Position numbers and translations under genes: made by a program. The notes below the pieces were generated by a model that was not told where the DNA came from, did not search any database, and was given only the letters and a program-made list of their open reading frames with translations. DNA of 64,000 bases from Macrostomum hystrix (lineage: Eukaryota; Platyhelminthes; Macrostomidae): NCBI GenBank assembly GCA_950097015.1, contig CATNEN010000002.1, positions 930,001-994,000 on the forward strand, in the 5' to 3' direction. Below are positions 56,208 through 64,000 of the stretch, piece after piece (the stretch's first letter is position 1; each line of letters starts with the position of its first letter).

Positions 56208-58222
56208 TGAGCATCTGGGAGAGTGACTGAACCAATCTGAGGATCTGGGAGAGTGACTGAACCAATCTGAGGATCCGGGAGAGTGACTGAACCAATCTGA
56301 ACATCTGGGAGAGTGACTGAACCAATCTGAGTATCTGGGAGAGTGACTGAACCAATCTGAGGATCTGGGAGAGTGACTGAACCCAATCTGATGATCTGGG
56401 AGAGTGACTGAACCAATCTGAGGATCTGGGAGAGTGACCGAACCAATCTGAGCATCTGGGAGAGTGACAGAACCAATCTGAGGATCTGGGAGAGTGACTG
56501 AACCAATTTGAGGATCTGGGAGAGTGACCGAACCAATCTGAGCATCTGGGAGAGTGAAAGAACCAATCTGAGGATCTGGGAGAGTGGCTGAACCAGTCTG
56601 AGGATCTGGGAGAGTGACTGAACCAATCTGAGGATCTGGGAGAGTGACTGAACCAATCTGATGATCTGGGAGAGTGACTGAACCAACCTGAGGATCTGGG
56701 AGAGTGACTGAACCAGTCTGATGATCTGGGAGAGTGACTGAACCAATCTGAGCATCTGGGAGAGTGACTGAACCAATCTGAGTATCTGGGAGAGTGACTG
56801 AACCAATCTGAGTATCTGGGAGAGTGACTGAACCAATCTGAGTATCTGGGAGAGTGACTGAACCAATCTGAGTATCTGGGAGAGTGACTGAACCTATCTG
56901 AGTATCTGGGAGAGTGACTGAACCAGTCTGATGATCTGGGAGAGTGACTGAACCAATCTGAGGATCTGGGAGAGTGACTGAACCCAATCTGATGATCTGG
57001 GAGAGTGACTGAACCAATCTGAGGATCTGGGAGAGTGACCGAACCAATCTGAGCATCTGGGAGAGTGACAGAACCAATCTGAGGATCTGGGAGAGTGACT
57101 GAACCAATTTGAGGATCTGGGAGAGTGACCGAACCAATCTGAGCATCTGGGAGAGTGAAAGAACCAATCTGAGGATCTGGGAGAGTGGCTGAACCAGTCT
57201 GAGGATCTGGGAGAGTGACTGAACCAATCTGAGGATCTGGGAGAGTGACTGAACCAATCTGATGATCTGGGAGAGTGACTGAACCAACCTGAGGATCTGG
57301 GAGAGTGACTGAACCAGTCTGATGATCTGGGAGAGTGACTGAACCAATCTGAGCATCTGGGAGAGTGACTGAACCAATCTGAGTATCTGGGAGAGTGACT
57401 GAACCAATCTGAGTATCTGGGAGAGTGACTGAACCAATCTGAGTATCTGGGAGAGTGACTGAACCAATCTGAGTATCTGGGAGAGTGACTGAACCTATCT
57501 GAGTATCTGGGAGAGTGACTGAACCAGTCTGATGATCTGGGAGAGTGACTGAACCAATCTGAGCATCTGGGAGAGTGACTGAACCAATCTGAGTATCTGG
57601 GAGAGTGACTGAACCAATCTGATGATCTGGGAGAGTGACTGAACCAATCTGAGGATCTGGGAGAGTGACTGAACCAATCTGAGGATCTGGGAGAGTGACC
57701 GAACCAATCTGAGCATCTGGGAGAGTGACTGAACCAATCTGAACATCTGGGAGAGTGACTGAACCAATCTGAGGATCTGGGAGAGTGACTGAACCAATCT
57801 GAACATCTGGGAGAGTGACTGAACCAATCTAAGGATCTGGGAGAGTGACTGAACCAATCTGATGATCTGGGAGAGTGACTGAACCAATCTGAGCATCTGG
57901 GAGAGTGACTGAACCAATCTGAGCATCTGGGAGAGTGACTGAATGATCTGGGAGAGTGACTGAATGATCTGGGAGAGTGACTGAACCAATCTGAGCATCT
58001 GGGAGAGTGACTGAACCAATCTGAGCATCTGGGAGAGTGACTGAATGATCTGGGAGAGTGACTGAACCAATCTGAGCATCTGGGAGAGTGACTGAACCAA
58101 TCTGAGCATCTGGGAGAGTGACTGAACCAATCTGAGTATCTGGGAGAGTGACTGAGCCAATCTGAGGATCTGGGAGAGTGACTGAACCAATCTGAGTATC
58201 TGGGAGAGTGACTGAACAAATC
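56208..58222 (+). repeat. 30-bp satellite array 2, 601-bp higher-order repeat
   Basis: About 67 units of the same 30-mer as array 1, here upstream of the syndecan exon and so probably in its last intron. Unlike array 1 it contains indels: an extra C (AACCCAATCTG at 56381 and 56982) and shortened units (CTGAATGATC, 57945-58045). A block of 20 units plus 1 base is duplicated with period 601 bp (about 56390-56990 and 56991-57590). Confidence 0.98.
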
Positions 58223-58224
58223 TA

Positions 58225-58810
58225 AGAGTGACATAGCTAGCAATGAGATAAAGTTTTGCGGTTTACCTTGTTTCAAATTGCGAGCATCATATAGCTGAAA
58301 TTTGAATGAGGTTTGAGTTTTTTTAAATGAGGAACTAACTATGAATGCAGACAGCTTTGGCTGTCTAAGTGTTGTTTTTATAGAATACATTTAAGGCTAT
58401 TTAATAAATTTAAATAAAATTTCGCAAATGTTCCTGTCTGGAGCAAATTGTTAGGAAGCCAAAAAAGCACATTCAATCAATATTACTTTGGCAGTCGTAT
58501 AGACTAGACATGCAATTTTTAGATGGGAATAAATAAACTGCCGCTTCACAGAGAACAGGCTTCTGTCCATGCTACCCCAGTCAGTGCTATGATAATCCAG
58601 AAATTTTTAAGCGCATCGGTATCTGGCTTCGGTGATAAAATGCCCAGACGCACTTTTAACTGATGTACGAGTGTATTAGCTGGCTAGCAACAAGTACAAA
58701 CCCACTTGATTGGCTATGCTAGTGTAATTCCTAAAATGTTAATTGCGCCTCCCTACTGTGTTTCTTCACGGGTCGACGGAACCGGCAATATTGAACAGAT
58801 AGAGTATCGA
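58225..58810. other. Intergenic or intronic, nothing recognised
   Basis: AT-rich sequence without recognisable exons. If the syndecan gene extends this way, it is intron. Confidence 0.45.
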
Positions 58811-58813
58811 TAA

Positions 58814-60250
58814 GGAGGGTAGACAGAGACGAGTAAACAGAGGAGGGTAGACAGAGGAGAGTAGACAGAGGAGGGTAGACAGAGGAGAGTAGACAGAGGA
58901 GAGTAGACAGAGGAGAGTAGACAGAGGAGGGTAGACAGAGGAGAGTAGACAGAGGAGAGTAGACAGAGGAGAGTAGACAGAGGAGAGTAGACAGAGGAGA
59001 GTAGACAGAGGAGAGTAGACAGAGGAAAGTAGACAGAGAAGAGTAGACAGAGGAGGGTAGACAGAGGAGGGTAGACAGAGGAGAGTAGACAGAGGAGGGT
59101 AGACAGAGGAGAGTAGACAGAGGAGGGTAGACAGAGGAGGGTAGACAGAGGAGAGTAGACAGAGGAGGGTAGACAGAGGAGAGTAGACAGAGGAGAGTAG
59201 ACAGAGGAGAGTAGACAGAGGAGAGTAGATAGAGGAGAGTAGACAGAGGAGGGTAGACAGAGGAGGGTAGACAGAGGAGGGTAGACAGAGGAGAGTAGAC
59301 AGAGGAGAGTAGACATAGGAGAGTAGACAGAGGAGAGTAGACAGAGGAGAGTAGACAGAGGAGAGTAGACAGAGGAGAGTAGACAGAGGAGAGTAGACAG
59401 AGGAGAGTAGACAGAGGAGGGTAGACAGAGGAGAGTAGACAGAGGAGAGTAGACAGAGGAGGGTAGACAGAGGAGGGTAGACAGAGGAGAGTAGACAGAG
59501 GAGGGTAGACAGAGGAGGGTAGACAGAGGAGAGTAGACAGAGGAGGGTAGACAGAGGAGGGTAGACAGAGGAGAGTAGACAGAGGAGGGTAGACAGAGGA
59601 GAGTAGACAGAGGAGAGTAGACAGAGGAGAGTAGACAGAGGAGAGTAGATAGAGGAGAGTAGACAGAGGAGGGTAGACAGAGGAGGGTAGACAGAGGAGG
59701 GTAGACAGAGGAGAGTAGACAGAGGAGGGTAGACAGAGGAGGGTAGACAGAGGAGAGTAGACAGAGGAGGGTAGACAGAGGAGGGTAGACAGAGGAGAGT
59801 AGACAGAGGAGGGTAGACAGAGGAGGGTAGACAGAGGAGAGTAGACAGAGGAGGGTAGACAGAGGAGAGTAGACAGAGGAGAGTAGACAGAGGAGAGTAG
59901 ATAGAGGAGAGTAGACAGAGGAGGGTAGACAGAGGAGAGTAGATAGAGGAGAGTAGACAGAGGAGGGTAGACAGAGGAGGGTAGACAGAGGAGGGTAGAC
60001 AGAGGAGGGTAGACAGAGGAGAGTAGACAGAGGAGAGTAGACAGAGGAGGGTAGACAGAGGAGAGTAGACAGAGGAGAGTAGACATAGGAGAGTAGACAG
60101 AGGAGAGTAGACAGAGGAGAGTAGACAGAGGAGGGTAGACAGAGGAGGGTAGACAGAGGAGGGTAGACAGAGGAGGGTAGACAGAGGAGAGTAGACAGAG
60201 GAGAGTAGACAGAGGAGAGTAGACAGAGGATTAGACGGAGGAGTAGACGG
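58814..60250 (+). repeat. 14-bp purine-rich minisatellite (GAGGAGAGTAGACA)n
   Basis: About 102 units with GAGAGTAG/GAGGGTAG variants and rare ATAGA and ATAGG variants. Marker variants (for example GAGTAGATAGAGG) recur at 59225, 59645, 59897 and 59940, showing block duplication. Minus-strand frames (SSVYPPLSTLL) are artefacts. Confidence 0.97.
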
Positions 60251-60259
60251 AGGATGGGA

Positions 60260-61240
60260 GACAGGTGAGGTAAATGCAGGAAAAATTGTTCAAGAGGACG
60301 AACGCTACTTACAAGTTCAGAGCCTGAGAGTCACGTCAAATCAGCGAATTGCAGTCAACTTTGCTCTTTCGAAATCACAAATAATCACCACTTGCTAAAC
60401 TAATAAATAAATGGTAAGAATTTCGAACAGGCAGACTGACAGACACGAACCTTGGCCTTGGAGAGCAAAGTTGCATGGGATTTGACTATAAAAATATTCT
60501 TATGTAAGGTGGGCATTGGTGACTGGGACGCTGGGGTAGGGAATCAGGGGGCTAGAGAGTGTGGGGGGGAAGGGAATGTACGTTTGCTGGGGCGCGCGGA
60601 CAGGCAGTGGTCGTGGACTGGCTATATCCTAGAAAAATCCCTTCAGAATCGAAAGCGCGTGTGGCATGCCTGGTAAGAGGAGGGTGGGATGAGAGTTGAG
60701 GGGAGAGAAAAATATGGAGGATTGAAGACTGGGGGTGAGGAAATTTTTTTGGTAATACAACAGACTAAAACACAAGGCTATGCGGTGTGGCACTGCTGCT
60801 GTGTCAACAAGAAACCGGTTGGAATCTATTAAATAAGAATTTTCTTGTTCTTAACACTGCTCATTACTCTAACCTGAATTTACTGCGCGGTCTCTACCAG
60901 CTCAAATGCAGTGTGTGTGTTTGTGTGCGTGTGTGCGTGTGCGCGCATTTTCACAAGAAATTTGCTCAAGAGAACCCCAACAAAAGCTTTATAGATGCAG
61001 CATTTCACTTGTTGCTTGCATCTCAGCCTCATTAGACTCCGCCACTCTAATTATGCAAATGGCTTCTCAAACCGTCTGCAGACACGAAATGGAATTAAGT
61101 GCCACTCGGTGTCTGTGGACCTGCCCCCCCGCTGCCGCATCGCTTTGAATCTGGCTGGTTGGTGGGTACAGCTGACAGTTGATGGCTTGTTGGCAGGCTA
61201 AACAATGCTGCCGCCTTTTAATTACTGAATCACTGCTTAA
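60260..61240. other. Intergenic, with a short GT-rich tract
   Basis: Contains a (TGTG/CGTG)n tract at about 60910-60948. No gene is recognised. Confidence 0.5.
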
Positions 61241-61242
61241 CT

Positions 61243-61412
61243 GTCTACCTCTCTCTACCTCTCTCTCTCTACCTCTCTCTACCTCTCTCTACCTCTCTCT
61301 ACCTCTCTCTACCTCTCTCTACCTCTCTCTACCTCTCTCTACCTCCCTCTCTCTACCTCTCTCTACCTCTCTCTACCTCCCTCTCTGTACCTCTCTCTAC
61401 CTCTCTCTTATC
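61243..61412 (+). repeat. (CTCTCTAC)n microsatellite
   Basis: About 18 units of CTCTCTAC/CTCTCTACCT. It is followed at 61425-61560 by six or so units containing TATCACAGTCTACTTCTCT. Confidence 0.95.
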
Positions 61413-61424
61413 TTCCTAACTATC

Positions 61425-61560
61425 GCAGGCTATCATCACAGTCTACTTCTCTTCTATCACAGTCTACTTCTCTTCTATCACAGTCTACTTCTCTTCTATC
61501 ATCACAGTCTACTTCTCTTCTATCACAGTCTACTTCTCTGCAATTACATTCTACTTCAAT
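61425..61560 (+). repeat. Minisatellite with TATCACAGTCTACTTCTCT core
   Basis: Six units of about 22 bp, one with an extra ATC. Adjacent to the CTCTCTAC tract. Confidence 0.9.
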
Positions 61561-61767
61561 ATTTTCTTCTCTTCTCTCATTTTTTACTTCTCTATTATAA
61601 CATTGTGCCGTAATCATTGTTTTGTTATCATAATTTACCTCTTTATCATTGATCAACGATTTTCAAAAAGCATTTCAATCGAATAAAATATTAACATTAA
61701 TCCTACTAAAAGTAGTAGCCGAAGATATTGATAACATTAAAATGTCATTTTAAAAAATATTTACAAC

Positions 61768-61960
61768 GTGGCTGCGGGCAATGACACATTATTTGGTGAC
61801 ACTAGATCCGCAACCAGCGAGGAGGCAATTCTGCCCATTTCGCTGATTCCTGAGCACACACTCACACAGATACCGTACGCAGGCACACGCTCACACAGGT
61901 GTGTACATCTGGCCTGACTTTCTCATCGGTAGGCAGTGTGCCTTCTCTCCGCGGCTGCGC
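61768..61960 (+). repeat. Dispersed hairpin-forming repeat, copy 2
   Basis: Homologous to 49622-49795. The inner hairpin (CAGCGA...GGCAATTCTGCC...TCGCTG) is fully conserved, while the outer stem (GCTGCGGG/ATCCGCAA) has decayed. An extra segment of about 30 bp (CGCAGGCACACGCTCACACA) is present. Confidence 0.6.
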
Positions 61961-62038
61961 CCCAAATAGAGGTTGACCGCTGTGCCAGTCATTCCCCAGC
62001 CCAAGACATTGTCAAGCATTTTTTTCAGTCGTAGCAGA

Positions 62039-62377
62039 TCATCCTGACCAAAGAAGGCTCACCGATTGGCCAGAATTCAGACCTTGCCAGTCAGATCCAT
62101 CGCCGTGACCCGGAAACCCAGCCTGGAATCTGTACAGGGTCGGGTCGAACTGAAGTCCGGTAATTAGATTAGCACCGCTTGACCGCAGACGGTTGTCCAG
62201 TAGGTTCTTCAGCTGGTGCGGGTCCTCAGAGAGTTCAGCAGGATGACCGACGGAAGTCAGGATCAGATCAGCCAGGATGGAGCCGGAACTGGATCGAGCG
62301 GTCGGTTGGATTGGCATTTTTAATTGGCTTTTGGAAAGGAATTTTTGTGTTCTAGAGCCACGCGAACCGTCCAACAC
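62039..62377 (-). CDS. Unassigned open frame of about 100 codons
   Basis: The minus-strand frame reads GSILADLILTSVGHPAELSE, DPHQLKNLLDNRL, GANLITGLQFDPTLYRFQAG and FPGHGDGSDWQGLNSGQS. Its composition is balanced and looks coding. After GQS there is a donor-like GTGAGC at about 62063. Right after that, another frame is open (DDLLRLKKMLDNVLGWGMTG). The 20-base gap between them is too short for an intron, so either a frameshift has broken the frame or this is one exon. It may be a decayed gene or a retroelement. I do not recognise the family. Confidence 0.35.
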   Translation of the reverse strand: MLDGSRGSRTQKFLSKSQLKMPIQPTARSSSGSILADLILTSVGHPAELSEDPHQLKNLLDNRLRSSGANLITGLQFDPTLYRFQAGFPGHGDGSDWQGLNSGQSVSLLWSG

Positions 62378-62389
62378 ATTTAAGATGTG

Positions 62390-63020
62390 TTCGTTATTTT
62401 ACTTTAATTTAGAATCGGACACGTTAACTTATAATAATTTAACACGTTAGTTTACAGTTTAGGTCGGTAATTTAGAGTATTTATCGATAACTTAAAATGT
62501 AACACTTTAGTTAAAAATGTACCTTGCTAATTAATTAGAATGTGAAATGTTAGTTTAGAATGTAGCACATTAATTTGGAATGTAACATGGTAATTTAGAA
62601 AATATGGCATGGTATTTTTTGTATAAAGTACGGTCCAATATAGACTATAAACAAAAATTTAACATATTACATGGTAATTAAAAATATAAAACTGAAATAT
62701 AAATTTATAATGTAGTAATTTAAAATATAACCTTATAATTTAAATTATAATATTATAATTTAGAATATGACACTGTTCTTTTGAATATAAAACAAATAAA
62801 ATATAAAAGTGTAATTTAAACTATAAAACTGTAATTTTGAAAATAAAACTGAAATTAAAAATGTAACTATATAATTTAGAACATAACACGGTAATTTTGT
62901 GTTGAACACGTTGATCCATTGTTTAAAATAATTAAAAACTTTAACTTATTCTGTGTTTAAAACGTTGAAAGTGTAACATTAATTTATAGGGTATACGCTA
63001 ACTTAGAGTCTAGAGTGTTA
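62390..63020. repeat. Decayed AT-rich tandem array
   Basis: Repeated variants of AATTTAGAATGTAACATGGT (about 20-23 bp) with heavy divergence and GC content near 20%. Copies are clearest at 62520-62620 and 62700-62900. Confidence 0.65.
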
Positions 63021-63515
63021 ATTTAGAGCCTAATTTAGAACACAATGGGGCCAGCGTAAAGCTTTTTGAGTTTGAGGCAAAGTCAATCTCGACATCAAAA
63101 CTGGCATTTCTAGACAGCATGCGTATAAAATTTAACTTCACTGCCTGAGAATTTTTTTTCTTCTCTTGCCTACTTACAACAAAAACAGTAGCGTAGTGGG
63201 ATTTTTTTCTACTTGTTAAAAAAATAAGAAACGATGAAAAAGCAAACATCCGGACAAGCGAGGTGAAATTCGGATGGAGGTCGGGCAATTCAGAGGCCGC
63301 CTTTAGAAGCAGACCATTGGAAACAAACGTTGCTTCTCATAGTACAAAAGACCTGTCGTAGTTTGTGGAGCAAGATTTGTGAGAAAACTTGGGAGATATG
63401 AAAGTAAGCCGGAAAGTTAAAAAAAAATTGTCGGGAGCAAAGAGGGTTGAGTTCTATTAGAACGGTTGAAGGGAACGGAGGAAGGGCAAGATGAAGGGGA
63501 AATGGTAGACGAAGA
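63020..63515. other. Nothing recognised
   Basis: Intergenic sequence between two arrays; no supported gene. Confidence 0.45.
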
Positions 63516-63522
63516 ATTTTAG

Positions 63523-63900
63523 AAGGGTATAGAGGAAGGGGAGAAGGGTAGAGGAAGGGGAGAAGGGTAGAGGAAGGGTGAGAAGGGTAGCGGAAGGGGG
63601 AGAAGGGTAGCGGAAGGGGAGAAGGGCAGAGGAAGGGGGAGAAGGGTAGCGGAAGGGGGAGAAGGGCAGAGGAAGGGGGAGAAGGGTAGAGGAAGGGGGA
63701 GAAGGGCAGAGGAAGCGGGAGAAGGGTAGAGGAAGGGGAGAAGGGCAGAGGAAGGGGGAGAAGGGTAGCGGAAGGGGGAGAAGGGTAGCGGAAGGTGGAG
63801 AAGGGCAGAGAAAGGGGGAGAAGGGTAGCGGAAGGGGGAGAAGGGCAGAGGAAGGGGGAGAAGGGTAGAGGAAGGGGGAGAAGGGTAGAGGAAGAGGGAT
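63523..63900 (+). repeat. Purine-rich minisatellite (GGGAGAAGGGTAGAGGAAG)n
   Basis: About 20 units of 18-19 bp with GGTAGCGG/GGCAGAGG/GGTAGAGG variants. Minus-strand Pro/Leu/Ser frames are artefacts. Confidence 0.95.
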
Positions 63901-64000
63901 GGGAAATTATGTAGCGAATCAATTTCAATATGATTTAGAATCAAAAGCAATAGGAAGCGAAACAAGTAGAAGCTATCAAAGTGCTATCAATCTATCAATT

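Noticed and set aside
51690-58222. Regular direct repeats superficially like a CRISPR array
   Set aside because: There are no unique spacers; units are contiguous 30-mers in a eukaryotic intron/intergenic setting.
56894-58390. 498-codon minus-strand frame of DWFSHSPRSS repeats
   Set aside because: Satellite translation in another frame; not continuous with the syndecan exon frame.
58731-60086. 451-codon minus-strand frame of SSVYPPLSTLL repeats
   Set aside because: Translation of a 14-bp minisatellite.
60452-60676. 74-codon frame
   Set aside because: No family features, low-complexity flanks and no splice context.

Overview
This window is eukaryotic nuclear DNA from an invertebrate animal. 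The genes are split by GT-AG introns, the stop codons are standard, and two genes belong to metazoan families: a syndecan and a DCAF5-like WD40 protein. The mix of genes, the abundant short-unit satellites and the splice acceptors lying just upstream of several start codons would suit a spiralian such as a free-living flatworm, but the species cannot be fixed from the sequence.

Positions 1-13,100: two large paralogues lie head to head. Paralogue A (minus strand, running off the left edge) and paralogue B (5,711-12,624, plus strand) encode an RNase II-type exoribonuclease (RNB) domain fused to a UPF1-like superfamily 1 helicase, the layout of the C-terminal part of HELZ2. A 16-bp satellite fills much of the shared upstream region. 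B carries a second copy of its last exons at 12,749-13,092. Paralogue C (30,656-37,762, plus strand) has the same six-exon structure. The three genes are mosaics: near-identical blocks, above all the RNB core, alternate with strongly diverged blocks. This is the pattern expected from gene conversion.

Positions 13,100-30,600: the B-C interval is accessory DNA. It holds a dead mariner transposase and two copies of a roughly 4-kb duplicated unit. Each unit contains a B-box/coiled-coil/NHL gene (minus) and a decayed relative (plus). The NHL gene is intact in unit 2 (539 aa) and broken in unit 1. Large (CCTCCTT)-type arrays, a (GTA)n tract, reverse-transcriptase remnants and a tRNA-headed SINE with perfect 13-bp target-site duplications follow.

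Positions 37,800-45,800: an orphan four-exon gene (40,156-42,585; 663 aa predicted) with an 8-residue repeat, then a rearranged Ty3/gypsy remnant with a possible LTR.

Positions 45,800-58,400: a complete DCAF5-like gene (four exons, 771 aa), whose first two introns are largely satellite. It is convergent with the last exon of a syndecan gene (minus strand: transmembrane segment and EFYA-ending tail). Two arrays of one 30-bp satellite flank the syndecan exon, with a third, CCAAT-containing array between them.

Positions 58,400-64,000: mostly simple arrays (14-bp, CT-rich, about 19-bp), an AT-rich decayed array, a second copy of a hairpin-forming dispersed repeat, and one unassigned open frame.

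How the genes might work together is inference. RNB-helicases act on RNA, NHL/B-box proteins are often RNA-binding or ubiquitin-related, and both families are duplicating locally here. That would fit a lineage-specific RNA-surveillance or innate-immunity cluster, but nothing in the sequence proves it.
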